Of a stretch of DNA of 64,000 bases, positions 50,857 through 64,000 are shown piece after piece (position 1 is the stretch's first letter; every line of letters begins with the position of its first letter). The stretch spans positions 5,453,501-5,517,500 of the forward strand of contig NC_134680.1 in NCBI RefSeq assembly GCF_024713945.1, given 5' to 3'. A program made the translations under genes and the position numbers. The stretch is from Dermatophagoides farinae (taxonomy: Eukaryota > Arthropoda > Arachnida > Sarcoptiformes > Pyroglyphidae). The notes beneath the pieces are model-generated. The model ran no database searches. It had not been told where the DNA came from and saw only the letters and a program-made list of their open reading frames with translations.

Positions 50857-53800
50857 GATCAAGATGTTTGATGGAGAGGGTACCCCTCCTCTTTTTTCTA
50901 ACCTTCCCTCCCCCTCAATAGACATAGGAAACACAATTCCTTGCAGAATTCAGAAAAAAAGACAAAACATCCACAACAGTAGTAGTCGTCAAAAAAAAAA
51001 AAAAAAAAAAAGCACTAAGCCAACACAACACACCAAACAAACATTTACATTGAAGAAACCATTTAATGATGTTTGTTTCCTATCATTATTATCATTCTAG
51101 AAGAAACTCAACAAATCTTTATGTACATGTTGTATCCATCACCACCACAACCAGTGCAAAAGACAACTATTTTTTTTTATTCTTTACATCATTCATCCAT
51201 CAACAACAAAATCAAGATCTTTGAGATTTTGATCATTTTCGAATCGAAAGAATTCACAATTCTCAATTCAGGATTATTGAATGGAATGGAATGAATGAAT
51301 AAATAGTCAATGAAGCAAACAAGAAAAAAAATATTTGAACGTCATTGACGTAATAATGGCTGTAAGGACCCAGACACAGATACACACACATACACAAACG
51401 AAACAGGAAACAAAACAACGATAACAACAACAACAACAAAACAGAATTCCACATATTCCGTGTACGGTTGTGATAAAAATATCGATCGATTCATAATAAA
51501 AAAGTTTATATTATATTATGATGATACACAGAAGTAGGAATATTTTTAATGGGTTAAATATTCATTGGAACAACAACAAAAAAAATTCATTCTAAAATTC
51601 AAATTCTGGTGGAAAAAAAATTCAGGGTTCACAAATGAAAATTAAAAACAAACTTTAAAAAAAACGAAAAAGTATAAAAATTTGCCATTCATTCATTTCG
51701 AATAAATATGATGAGATTGCAACTTTGGTTTTATTGTTAATCACTTTAATTTTTGTTACATACATACACACACACAGACAGACAGAGAGAGATATATGAC
51801 AATAAATGGTATATTTCGAGATTATCATCAAAACAAAACATTTAGATAAAATTAAAACTCGGAAAAAAAATAAATATAATGACATAGTAGAAAAACACAG
51901 ACCACAAGAATCAAATTATCCGAAATAATGAATTTAAAAAAAAATCTACTACTAGGGAGACACAAAAAAAAGAATCAAAGTCAATCATCCGTTTATCTTA
52001 TTATTCTGGTTTTTTTCAACTACTGCTACTACTACTACTAGTACTAATCATCATCATCATCATCATCATCATTAGTTTTAAACGTCTACAGAATAAATAA
52101 ATAAATGAATAGCGTGTGGCAAAAACAATGAACAAAGAATTCGATTAATTCACTCATTTATTTAGAATCAAGTTCTAAATTGAACAACAACAACAACAGC
52201 AGAAAAAACGGAAAAATAAATAAATACAAATCATCAGATAATAAAAGTCAACAATATATATAATTAAACCACTATTAAAAAACAAATTAGAAATTTTTTT
52301 GTTTTGTTTTGTTTTGTTTCTGATGAAAAAACAAACACCTTTTACCTTTAAATTTTCAATGAAAAATTCTTAGATCTGAATGAAGAAATCATCTGTAGAG
52401 AATTCATAAAAAAAGGCACCAAATGGAAGAATCGAATAGGAAAACGATGACAATGACGATAAATAATGTGATTTAATGAATCAAATTTTTTTTAACAAAC
52501 AAATAACAAAATAACAATGACGAATGATGAATAATTTGAAATTGGCAAAAAAAAACAGAACAATGAGAATTTGAAAACGAAAACAGAAAAAAATAATTCA
52601 ACGGTAGAGGTGTGTTTTTTTTTTGTTTTAAGAGTTTATTTTCGGTGATTCGTGATACTTGCTGTTGTTGCCATTGTTGTTGTTATTTGATTCCTGTTTA
52701 ATCATGATGCACTTATACATATATATACTCACACCACAAAGAAATTGGCCTAAAACATATGCAAGATCACGACAACGACAATGAATGATGTTGACGACAA
52801 AACCACCAAAATAACAGACAAAAATTAAATTTGATAAACATTTACACACACACATATAACAGATTTTTAAATGAAATGAAATATATCAACAACAACAACA
52901 AAACAAAAATCAATTGAATTCGATTGGATTCATGATGATGATGATGGAAAATTTAAAAAAAAATAAATTCATCATCACACATATACATTTTTTAAATCAC
53001 ATATATATTCAATCCATATTGATAATGATGATGATCATCATCATCATCATACATCCATCCATCCATCGTATCATTATGTGATCATATTTTCATTCGATTT
53101 GATTACATTGATCCATGATCTATGATGTTGATGATGATGATGATGATGATGTGATTGATTGATTTTTATTTGTATTGAATCAAAATCAATTTGAATCAAT
53201 CAAGAGTTATGTTATTCATTCATTATTATTTAGTGTGGTATAATTTCATTTGATAATTTGAAGTTTTTTTTTTTGATGGCAGTATTTTTCAACAGAAACA
53301 CCCACCGAATAAAAATAAATAAATTATCGATTCATAATAAAATATGGAATTTTCAAAAAAAAAAAAAATAAAATAAAAAAAATCAAAAATTTCAGAAAAA
53401 AAAGAAGAAAAACATATCTCGGTACATAAATTGTACATTGGCATTAGAAAAATTTTTTTTTTTTTTGTTTTTTCCTATTTTGATGAAAAGGAAAAACAAA
53501 TGTGATACATACACATACACACACACACATACTACATGATGATGATGATGATGATGATTATCCTCCATCAGACAAACACACCACACCACAATAACTTGAT
53601 AGAAGCATTGGATTTTACCATCATCATCATCATTATCATTGGATGAATGGATGGATCATGAACAATTTATTTATTTCATTATCTTCTACCACAACTATGA
53701 TGATTTTTGGTGTCTTGATCAGTAGTATGTTGATGACGACAATAACACCATCACCATCATCATCAACATCATCTTCAGCAGAAGCAATATCCTACAATCA

Positions 53801-56555
53801 CAAATGTTGATGTGGATGTTTTTTATTTTTTCTTTCTATCATTGCAACAACAAAAAAAAATATTCAAATGAAAATCATTGTACATTTTCACCGTTATGAA
53901 CAGAAACAAAAACTTGATGAAAACTTTTTGGAAGCACAAAAAAAAAAATTTTGACACCCCCAATTTTTTCGCAAGAACCTTACCAAACTCACAAATAACC
54001 GACGACATCACACACACACACAAAAACACAAACAAAAAAAATTTTTTTTTCTTTTAATTCAAGATTTTCTTTATGGAATTCACATTTTTTTCATGTTATT
54101 TTTTTCTTTGATCTATTTTTTTTTCTCGATATGAAAAATTGTAGAATAACATAAACACACAAACCTTATTATTGTAGTTGTCGTTGTCGTCGTTGTTGTT
54201 TTTTTTTTCGAATTTCTGGTTATAGTAGTAGTAGTAGTAGTAGTGGTTCACATATTATTATTGGATCCAATAAAAACAACAACAACAACAACAACAAAAA
54301 AGAAGAAATATTCCTTCAAAAAAGGAAATCGAACCAGATAAAATGTTTTGTTCACACACACACACACATACACATAAATTATGGCCACTTCTTCATTGAA
54401 AATTGCACCATCTTCATCATCATCATCAATAACATATATAAAACACGAACCAAACTAAACCAAATTGATTCAAACTGAACCGAATCGAAAAATTATCACC
54501 AAGTTGTAAGAAAAAAAACAACGTGCGTTTGCGTCTCTTTCTTTCTGTGTGTGTGTGTGTTTTTCACATCATTTTTTTCATTTTAATATACACAAGAGGC
54601 GCCAAGCATGCTGTTTTGGTGTGTTTTTCCTCGCAAGCTATCCTGTTTTCTGGTATCGAATAAAAAAAAGAGAGACAGACAAACAGACAGGCAGAAAGTG
54701 AATAGATATTGTGAATTTTTTTTTACTAATACGCATCTGCGTCTGGTGTGTTGTAGTTGCTAACTAAATGCAGCAGACAGACAAACTCCATACAGCATTT
54801 TTTTTTCGTCCTATTGACACACTAAGAACACAGAAGAAGAAAAAGACGAAGACGAAGAAAAAAAATTCTTTGGCTTCTTGCTTTCATTTTGTATTGAATA
54901 TCTTTATTGAAAAAAAAACACACACACAGACACAACTACATTTTTAACACTTTGAACATATTAACATCACTACTACTACTACTACCTATATAATAGAATC
55001 TAACTAAACTATATATATAAATTGTATATCCACCGAATTGTAAATATCCATGCGTGTTTGTTGATGATCCAAAGACAAAATATATACTACAAATAATACA
55101 TTAGAATCCATAAATGATGACGACAATTCAACAATATACACACACACACACACACACATAGAATTACTATATACTACCACTACCAATCATCTATTGATAT
55201 TTTAGAATCATAATAACCAAAAGAATAGTGAAAAATGATCATCATCAAAGAAGAAATAATAAATTGTTTCCTCGTAGTATTATGTAAATTACACATCATG
55301 ATGAATTATAAATCAATGAATGATGAATTATCTTAGAAAAAAAGAAATAATCATCATTAATTTATTTGATCAATAATCATTATCATCATTTTTTTCTCTT
55401 CTGTTCACTGACTGAATAGTTGATAATTTCTTATTCAAATGGACAATTACGAGAACATTTGTACCTAAAAAAAATAACCAACAAGGATGTAATGTATGAA
55501 AAAAAAGACAAAAACAGATTTTTCTACATTTTTAAAAATTGTCAAATAATCAAAAGGGAAAAAAAATTCAGACCCTATGGTCCTATTGTAATCGTGTGTG
55601 TGTGTATGTGTAACACAAAAGGAAAGAAATTGAAACACACGAATAAAATTAAATTAAATTCCATTTGCACATCCTCGCAATTGACGTCATAGCTGGTTTT
55701 TCTTGTTGTTGTTGCAGTTTTTTTTTCAATAGAAATCATTGTTATCGATTTCGTGGGGCCATTCTCCATAGTTCTCTTTATTAAAAAAAAGTTTTATATT
55801 TCTTGTAACCAGATTCAACAACAACAACAATAGAAACGAAAAAAAACTTGTCATTTACGTGGGTGGTTAAGTTTTTCCCATTTCCTGGTCTATCCTGGCT
55901 GTTGTTGTTGTTGCTATTGTAATACAAAATTACAAATCTCATACATCACCCAAAATCGATTTATCTCTATTTTTCTTTTGTTTTTTTTTGAATTGATAAT
56001 TACCAAGGGAGAATATATCAAAGAATATCTTAGGATATTTCCCTCATAAACAACTTATATAGATCATTTGATACAAACAAACTTTTTTTTCTTTTCATTC
56101 TCACCATTGCCAACAACAGAATAGAACCAAAGAAAAAAAAACCATCAAGAATTGAAAACAAAAAAAATTCAATCAGAATTCTAATCTAATCTAAATCAAA
56201 GATCAAAAAAAGAATGGTAATTTCGACATTTTTATATTCTATTTGATGATGATTGGATAAAAATAGTCGCCCTCCAGTATCACCATCATCATCATAAAAT
56301 ATAACTAGCTTATTATTTGTCTTTGTTATTCAAAAAAAAAACAAAAAATATGATGATGATAATGTTCGGTGAATAACGACAACAATAAGTACAAAGAATA
56401 TAAAAAAGTTAGACATATTTTGCCATAAATATGATATAAATATAATGATAATAAAACAAAAGATGACAAACATTGTGTGTGTGTGTACCGGCTGGATATT
56501 GAAAACTATTGTTTCCAATTTCAAAATTGGATTCTAATTTTATTCAATGAAATTC

Positions 56556-56651
<96 letters not shown>

Positions 56652-59600
56652 CAACTCACATACTTATTTGATGAGGAAACAACATCAAACATCGATATGG
56701 AAAAAAAACAAAAAAGGCGTTTCCTCAAGTTAGCAATATATCCTGATGATAATGTTTTTGTTTGATTTGTTGAAAACAAAATACTGAATTTTTTCTCTTT
56801 TTTTTTGGTGTCAAGATAAACTTTTAACTAAACAATGTTTTCAATCAGGTAGAAAACACAAAGAAAAAAACTTGTAAAATAATGGAAAAATAAAATAACA
56901 AAAATTTCATCATCCGGATTGAACTGAAAAACTGAATGAAAAGCCAGATATCGATGTCATGTGGAAAATGGAAAGAAAAAGTGAGAGAAAAAAGTAAAAT
57001 CTGATAAATGATGAATTGGCAAAAAAAAAAATTTAAATTAGCGCAAACAAAAAAAAACAGCCTTGATCTCAACTATAACGATGATGAAAATGAAAAAAAA
57101 AACTTAAATTTCAATTCAAAAGAGACAGGGAATTCATCCATCATCATCATTAATTAATCGTTCTAGTCAAATCGAATCTTTATGTCATTACAGGGTGTCA
57201 TGTTGGATTCAAGTATGATGATGATGATGGAAACAAAAATGATAAAAAAAATTCAATTCAATTATCATCGCCATCATCATTATAATTAATGAATTTTTTT
57301 TTACAAAAAAAAATAAAAATTTATCAAAAAAAAAATGGAAATTCAACTTACATGTTTTGAACAGAATGTTAAGCTGTTTACAATCATTACCATCAAAATA
57401 TTGATAAAATGATGTGCCAATCAAGTCATTAACATTATAGCCAAAAAGTTGTTTGATACTAAATTAGTACATATAAATTGTGAAAGAGAAAAAGAGAGAA
57501 AAAAAATTGACATAAAAAAAATGTAAACATCATCATCATCATCATCATCAATATCATACCTTTCATCTACATAAGAGAATTTCATATCTGGTAAATGTTT
57601 CGATATAAAAACATCACTTTTTAATGGTATTTCCATCCGTATAGGATGCTGTATAACTTCGGCAACAACAATCATATAATGACGATAATTTTCACCAATT
57701 AAATTTGCATGTACAGGATTCACCTGTTCCAAATTGATCATACGTCCTTGACATTTGATTACCTATATGTCAAAATCAAAAAAAAAAAATTCAATTAAAT
57801 TTTCAACAAATCTAAGAAAAAACAAATCACAATGACTCACCTTATAATTGGCTGATTTAAGATTTAAATTTCGACCCTTATTTGTGAGTGTACATTTCAT
57901 ACGTATGAAATATGGTCCAATTGTATCGCCAAGTATTTCATTATTCAACAATGATGATGATGATGATGATGAGGTCGATGGTGATTTCGTTGTTGCTGAT
58001 GATGATACGTCTTTTTTTACTGGTTCTGTTTTTATTGATAATGAATCCAATGATGATGACGATAATGTCTGTTTAGTTGCATTAAATGCAACAATTGATG
58101 GCTGTAAAAGTGATTTAATGTCATCATGATCACATGGATGACTATAATCATAAATGGATTGACCCATTAAATCAATCTGATTCAGGCCAAGATAGTGTTC
58201 AACATTTTCAGATAAATAAATAATGTCACCATTTTTAGAAAGTACAAATAAAAATCCATTCAATGTATTCAATAATGAATTGTCCATTGTCATATTTTCA
58301 AATTGATTCAATGTACCAATACCATTGTTGTTGTCGTTGTTGTTCACTATTTGTGTTGTTTACAATAAAAAGAACAAATTATGAGCAGTGAGAAAAATTA
58401 TTAATTGATTCATGAATATGAGGGAAAAAAATTAAAATTCAGTTTATAACTTACCATTGAATGGTTCAATTACTGAACGTATTTTCAGATAATTTATAGC
58501 TATCCGTATAAATGATGCTTTATCCAAATGATCCAATATTTTTGTCGGTACTGGCAATATTTCTTCAATACTATCGAATAATTTTGCCTCTTGACTACGG
58601 CGTTCACGTGCTGCTTTTCGAGATTTTTCTTTACGTTTTTCTGAATTCCTGTTCATCCCAGTAAAAGAAAGAGATATAGAGAGAAATTAGTTTTCATTTT
58701 TTTCGAAATCAGAAAAAAATCACACACACACACACAGTAGCCGAAATTGTTCGGTAATTTCAAAATCAAAACAAAAGAATCTCAAAAAAAAACAACGCTC
58801 AATAGCGACAGCTATCGGTAAATTTCGAAAATATTTCTACTGTAAAAAAAAGAAAATTTTTTTAAACCAAAAAAAAAAAAAATTTCCATTACATTTCATC
58901 TCGTGAATTTAATCAAATTAAATAAACAGAAAAAAAATTTTTTCTGAAAATCAAAACATATATAGACATATTGATTATCAATGAAGATTTCTATTTCAAT
59001 CGTTTGTCATTGAATTCGGGAATTTTTTTTCGATATATACAAAAAAAAATAGATAGATAAAAGTTCATAGACGAGGTCAAAGTTTTTCTTCACACACACA
59101 CACACACACACACACTCATTTAATGATTCAATTTTGAGAAAAAAAAATCAAACAAAATAAAATTACATTCGATAAGATGTGTGTGTGTGTGTGTGTGTGT
59201 ATGAAGAGAATCACCTTCGCTATAAAATGTGTAATATTTCAATATTTGTAAGTACAAAATAAAATATTGAATACGTGAAATTTTGAGTTTTTTGTTGTTG
59301 TTGTTGTTGTTGCTGAAAAAAATAATATTTATCATACTATGTATAACCCAGATCATTCAATCATCATTTGAATAGTTTTGGATTAAAGACGACAATGATT
59401 TGACCTCAATTTAATAAATATATGATGATGGTAGTGTGTAAAAATATTTTTTTGGGATTTAAATTTTTTTTTTGAAATCTTTTTTTTTTGTTGGCAATCG
59501 ATTAGGCTAACTCTATCTTTGATTTCCTGTAAAAAAAATTTACATTGATTTAGGGTCGCCACATAATCATCATCAAGCTCGAGGATGGCTGACTAGATTT

Positions 59601-60703
59601 CCGTTTCATCAATGTTATCGATCAATACACAATATATAAAATTAATCGAATTAATCAATCATCGAAGGTCGGTGATCCTTTTTTTTGCCATGACAAAAAC
59701 AAAACTAAACAAAAAAAAAAAAAAAATGTTCCGCTACGCATATCAGAACAAAAACAACAAAATATACGTGCCATTCGGATCGCATTTCGTAACCCAACAT
59801 CATGGCGGCCATCATTATATGATGAAAGGGTTTTCCTGTAATTTTTATTTTCGTGTTGCATGAGAAAAAAAAATTGGAACAAAATTCTTCAAAACAGTTT
59901 GTAGAAGAAAAAAAAATTTTGTAAAAACCAGAAAAAAAACAACAAAAATCATCAAGAATTCACATGATTCAATTCATCATTTATCGGTGGAAAAAAAATT
60001 GAAACGGGAAATGCAATTTTTTTAAAAAAATTAATAGGAATTTGTATGAAAACAAAAATCAAATGTTTTTCCATTTCTTTTTCACAGTAATTCTCGCAAG
60101 CAATAACAACAACAACAACAACAACGGAAAAATTGTCAATTTTTTTTATGTTAACTTCTGGAATACAAATGAAATCCTGTTTAAAATAAAATGTCAATTT
60201 GATAATCGAGAAATGTATCTATCTAATGATTATTACTATACAAACATAAACATATGGACTGGACAGGACATAACATCAACAAAATAGAGAAGAAAAAAAA
60301 GCAGATCAAATCAAATCAATTTTTTTTTTGGCTGACCAATTCCCCTCAATACACACATACACACACACAGACACACGCAAAACACATACATTATTAAATT
60401 ATCGGCATTTGAAACATCAAATTCGTCGTCATCATCATTATTTTTATTATTAATAAAAATATTATTATTGTCGTTCATTATTAAAGCGGACGACGACGGC
60501 GATGATGATGATGAAAAAGTTATGCGATTTATTTTATCCATCATTGATGATGATGTGAATGATTCTTGGAATCTATCATGAATCAAATGATGATGTTGTT
60601 GTTGATGATGAGAATCAGGATGAAGATGATGATGGAAAAAAGAAGGATGAGGTTCATTATAAGCATTCAATAATGATAATGATGAAAATCCGTTATTATC
60701 CAT
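43129..60703 (-). CDS. sima: Hypoxia-inducible factor alpha (sima-like bHLH-PAS)
   Basis: Eight coding exons on the minus strand: 60703-60390, 58648-58455, 58346-57841, 57762-57560, 57458-57352, 46487-46340, 45993-43559 and 43472-43129. All phases agree; product about 1,416 residues. The start MDNNGFSSLSLLNAY sits in CCATGG. The bHLH region (about 106-165) reads KRKEKSRKAARERRSQEAKL and LDKASFIRIAINYLKIRSVI. PAS-A contains GDIIYLSENVEHYLGL and YDYSHPCDHDD. PAS-B contains DMKFSYVDER, LFAKGQCDFGKYKFLAKTGG and YRWISTQATVI. Two oxygen-dependent degradation motifs follow: LTHLAPDAGD (Pro about 744) and LEMRAPFIPIDDDY (Pro about 953). The C-terminus has SVLLNLLVNGSDLNNGYEL. The factor should be hydroxylated by PHD and destroyed through VHL in normoxia, and pair with ARNT/Tango in hypoxia. 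Long Gln, Asn and Ser runs enlarge it. I saw no CEVNAP-like FIH site. Confidence 0.93.
50825..50851. repeat. Poly(A) homopolymer, 27 bases
   Basis: The longest uninterrupted A run that I noticed in the window. A retroposed transcript could leave such a tail, but no gene-like sequence precedes it, so I treat it as a simple homopolymer in the HIF-alpha intron. Confidence 0.85.
56559..56648. repeat. (CT)n microsatellite, 45 units
   Basis: A perfect polypyrimidine tract of 90 bases on the plus strand, (GA)n on the coding strand of HIF-alpha. It lies in the long intron, about 800 bp before the PAS-B exon at 57352-57458 in plus coordinates, so downstream of that exon in transcription. Confidence 0.95.
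58649..60389 (-). other. sima: First coding intron of HIF-alpha
   Basis: A 1.7 kb intron between the N-terminal exon and the bHLH exon, from GTATGT to GAACAG on the minus strand. The join ATG+AATTCAGAA keeps the frame into NSEKRKEKSRK. It contains CA/TG runs near 59091-59116 and 59179-59202, a TTG run near 59294-59313 and homopolymers. An internal ATG at 58656 could be an alternative start that skips the N-terminal exon. Confidence 0.7.
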
Positions 60704-63439
60704 GGTTAAATAATGAAACGACTATCTTTGAACCGGATTTTGATAATTGTAACAATAAATGACATAGGTCATGTATATTTATTTAATTTAAATGGTCATG
60801 GATTGCACAAGAATAATGATGTGATGATAAACAAAAAATCATAACCACTTTAAACAAGTTTAAAATGTAATTTTTTCAATTGATTTTGAAAAAAAATTTG
60901 GTACATTTATCTATTCTCATTACATTTGTTGTTGTTATCTGTCATTCAACAAGAAAAAAGTGGATTTTTATCTCTATTTTTGTCAATTAAAACCACTCAT
61001 CAATTGATTGATTGATTGATTTGATCTGATTGATTGATCAACACACATAAGTGCCACGGTGATCTTATAAATTTTTTTTTATAATATTGAAATTAATATC
61101 CATTATCATATTATATATCCACCACACACACACAAACACACACATAAATCAAGGCTGTTGTTTTTTGAATTTGGTGTTAATTACAATATAAAGATTGTCA
61201 TCGTAAACGTTTTATAGTAATATAGTGTTTACAATGCACAGAAGCAAAATTATAAATCGGATATAAATGATAATGATTTGTAATTATCACACCATTCGGT
61301 ATACACACAAACACACAATGGTTTATAAGTGTGTAAGTGTGACATTTAACGATGATTATAACATTAATAAAAATCTATATTATAAATTGGTTATATATTT
61401 TAATCAATATGTATGACAATCAATCAATCAATCAATATGTCACATTCAAAATGATGATCGATGATAATAAATAAATAAATAAATGATGATTGTCAAATCG
61501 AAATAGCCGGAAATTGTGATCTATCGATTTATTTATTCATACGACAATCAATTTTTTTTTTAAATCATTGTTGATAATCCACACACACACATAGAAAACG
61601 TTTCGTTGGTTGTTGGTGAAATTTAAACAAAAAAAATAATTTAAACGATTTGTCGGTTGCAGATTGATTTTTTCTGTCAAATATCTGGATCAAATCTGTC
61701 GAATGTGGATCGAGAAATTTTTTTTTTTTCGTTGACACACACACACAGTCAAAATATGAAATGATCCATTTTTTTCTCTATAAACTACCGTCAATGATTT
61801 TAAATCAGAAAAAAAAATTTGATATATCGTTGTCAATAATGATGATGATGATGACATAGAAACTGGGAAAGAAAATTAAGAAAAAAAAAAAATAGCGGCA
61901 AACGACAATTTTTTTCCACACACACATACACAAAATGTCGTTATGGTCCATGTCATCACATATAATTATCATCAAAAAAAAAGTTTTTTTTTGTTTGTTT
62001 GCTTGTTGATCAATCAATCGATAGGTCCAATAATGATGGATATGATGATATGAATATTGTGGGTGTAATGGTGGTGGTCGTAGTCGTTGTCATCATCATC
62101 ATCATCATCAATAAATCATTGACATAGACACATCTCGATAGAACTGGATATTATTGTATATCGAGTACATCAATATCAGCAAAAAAAAAGATCAATACAA
62201 AAATATTGACTACTATATACGGATATATTTGGATGACACCATCATTGATTTTTTTTCTATATATATTCATACACACACACACAGACAAAACACAAACTTC
62301 AATGTAAATAGTTTAATTATTAGATTTACGACGACAACGACAACAACAACAATATGTGATGATCGAAATGATGAGAAATAATACCATAAAAAACATCATC
62401 AGAATTAGATATCTTGAATAGACGAAACCTGGATGTTCCGGGAATTCCATTTTCATTTTCCATTGATAACAAAAAAAAATTTCGTAAAATGGATAAATTG
62501 TAGAGCATTAGTGGTAATAAATTTATTATTATTACATCAACGAAAAACAAAACACACAACAATTATATAGCCACCAAGATAAAGAATGAAAGAAAAAAAA
62601 AAATGCAACAAGTTGCCACAAACGTATAGAAATTCATATAATATATAATGATCATCAAAATGGAGAAACCGAAAAAAAACTATGAGAATATGACGCATGC
62701 ACACAACATTGGAAAAAAGTCTTTGAATGATGATGATGATAATCAGAGAAGAAGACGAACAAAAAAAAAAATCAAAAGCAGCAGCATTTAAAGACATAAA
62801 AATGCAGCAATATAAAATTGTGTGTGTGTGTTTTGAAATGCAATTTACAAAATGATTATGATAATCTCACACATCCACACACAGTAATTAAAATTTATTT
62901 TGAATTTTTCTGATGACGTAGAATGAAATTATTTTTTTTTCTTTTCTTTTTTCCTTTCCCATTTTTTTTCCACATAACAATGTAACATCATCATTATCAT
63001 TATCATTAAACGAATTTGAACCAGAAAAATACATTTCATCATTATTGCAATAATAAGAAGAAAAAGGCTTATGATCATCATCGATATCTTGTGGGGATCA
63101 TAGAAAAACAAAACACACACACACACACATACATATCATCATCTTCGAAGAACAGTGGTGTTCAGAGCAACCACTACAACAACAACTGATCATCAACAAA
63201 AAAAAGGAGAAAAGAAAAAAATGAAATTCAGTTGCACTCTAACAAACACTTTGATAGTGATTGAAATTTTATTTTTTTTCCACTCTTTGGATAAAGAAAA
63301 AAAACAGTTGAATACATCATTACACTTAAACAACAACCAAAATTAAAAAGAAAAAAAAAGAAAATTTATTGAATTTTAAATTAGGGGCTAAAAAGCACCT
63401 GAATATTATTTTCTAGTGCACAGGTGTGAATAATTCCGT

Positions 63440-63537
<98 letters not shown>

Positions 63538-64000
63538 ATAAATTGATCATTATCGAAAAAAGAAATCTTTCCAACGGCAACAGAGATCATTGATTTATAT
63601 TTTACACTTGATAATTACACTTAAAAATATTCAGTGCATAGTAATAAAAAAAAACAAACAAAACATTGTTGTTGTTTTCAAACGGAAATCAATAATTTTT
63701 TTTGTGGTTGCTAAGACGATATTCTTTTCTTGATTCTTGATACATGGAAAATACATTATCAATAATTAAACGAAACAGTGAAAAAAAAATTCATTTAAAA
63801 AGCAATCAATAGAATCAATTTAATATAATTATCTATTAATCAATAAAATAAATCATAATCGATGATAGATGAATCGATTGGTTATTAATGTACGAAAACG
63901 GATGTACCAAATTGTACTTGTGAATAAAAATCGATTTATTCAATCAATAAACAACAACCAACGAATTGACAATTGTATGACATATAAAAGTTGACAGTTT
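60704..64000. other. Upstream of HIF-alpha, no gene seen
   Basis: The left end should hold the HIF-alpha promoter and 5' UTR. The rest shows only simple repeats: TTGA near 61002-61020, CA runs near 61123-61144, AAAT near 61468-61483, CAT near 62091-62110 and the long CT tract at 63442-63536. Short open frames are translations of these. No domain was recognised on either strand. Confidence 0.55.
63442..63536. repeat. (CT)n microsatellite, about 47 units
   Basis: A second near-perfect CT tract of about 95 bases, nearly the same length and on the same strand as the one at 56559-56648. The flanks of the two tracts differ, so they were not copied together. Confidence 0.95.

Larger units (their letters stand above)
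46488..57351 (-). other. sima: 10.9 kb intron splitting HIF-alpha PAS-B
   Basis: The intron interrupts PAS-B between NILFKT and LFAKGQ. It starts GTAAGT and ends GTTTCAG on the minus strand. I found no other gene in it on either strand. It holds CA/TG, CAA/TTG, CAT and CT microsatellites, including the (CT)45 tract at 56559-56648 and A runs at 50825-50851 and near 50990-51011. The other introns of this gene are 78 bp to 1.7 kb. Confidence 0.75.

Noticed and set aside
50825-51012. Long A runs as tails of retroposed genes
   Set aside because: No upstream gene-like sequence or flanking target duplication was visible.
57421-57550. Asp-run tail following DMKFSYVDERY in HIF-alpha
   Set aside because: It is intronic read-through after the GTATGA donor at 57559; the frame resumes at 57458 with SIKQLFGYN.

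Overview
The window is nuclear DNA of a small-genome arthropod. I read it as an acariform mite, most likely astigmatid (dust, scab or mange mites). The DNA is very AT-rich, coding exons are split by many 50-100 bp GT-AG introns, and both coding and non-coding DNA is full of CAT/ATG, CAA/TTG and CA/TG microsatellites. The encoded proteins are animal ones: a LIM-homeodomain factor, a HIF-alpha, an EPB41L4A-type FERM protein, SLC12 cotransporters and a lysosomal beta-mannosidase. The exact genus cannot be told from the sequence alone.

Layout. 2010-3403 (+): an unrecognised type I membrane protein. 3436-4865 (-): a ZC2HC1-type zinc-finger protein whose stop codon lies 32 bp from that of its convergent neighbour. 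6209-16063 (-): Lim3/Lhx3-4 in six coding exons with an 8.3 kb first intron. 16064-22820: gene-free DNA between divergent starts. 22821-26593 (+): EPB41L4A-like FERM protein, 12 exons, with one apparent 1-nt frameshift in a CAA/CAG tract. 27656-31650 (+) and 33607-37613 (+): two full-length SLC12 (NKCC/NCC-clade) paralogs with identical 14-exon structures. Between them lie a broken beta-mannosidase copy and a duplicated 3' end of EPB41L4A. 37790-40765 (-): the full-length beta-mannosidase gene, with an apparent +1 frameshift. 43129-60703 (-): HIF-alpha (sima-like), eight coding exons, about 1,416 residues, with a 10.9 kb intron. 60704-64000: no gene seen.

The main structural event is a tandem duplication. 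The ancestral order EPB41L4A - SLC12 - beta-mannosidase was duplicated from the end of EPB41L4A exon 12 to beta-mannosidase exon 3. This left one intact EPB41L4A, one beta-mannosidase and two SLC12 genes, with degenerate flank copies marking the junction near 32,567-32,570. Both SLC12 copies keep the Na-site serines of NKCC1 but have replaced K-site residues, so I infer K-independent Na-Cl (NCC-like) transport.

Coordinates for multi-exon genes span start codon to stop codon; exon limits are in the evidence and were placed by eye from splice consensus, reading phase and family alignment from memory. I found no tRNA, rRNA, CRISPR, transposon ORF or convincing new molecular system. The non-coding stretches are dominated by microsatellites and homopolymers.
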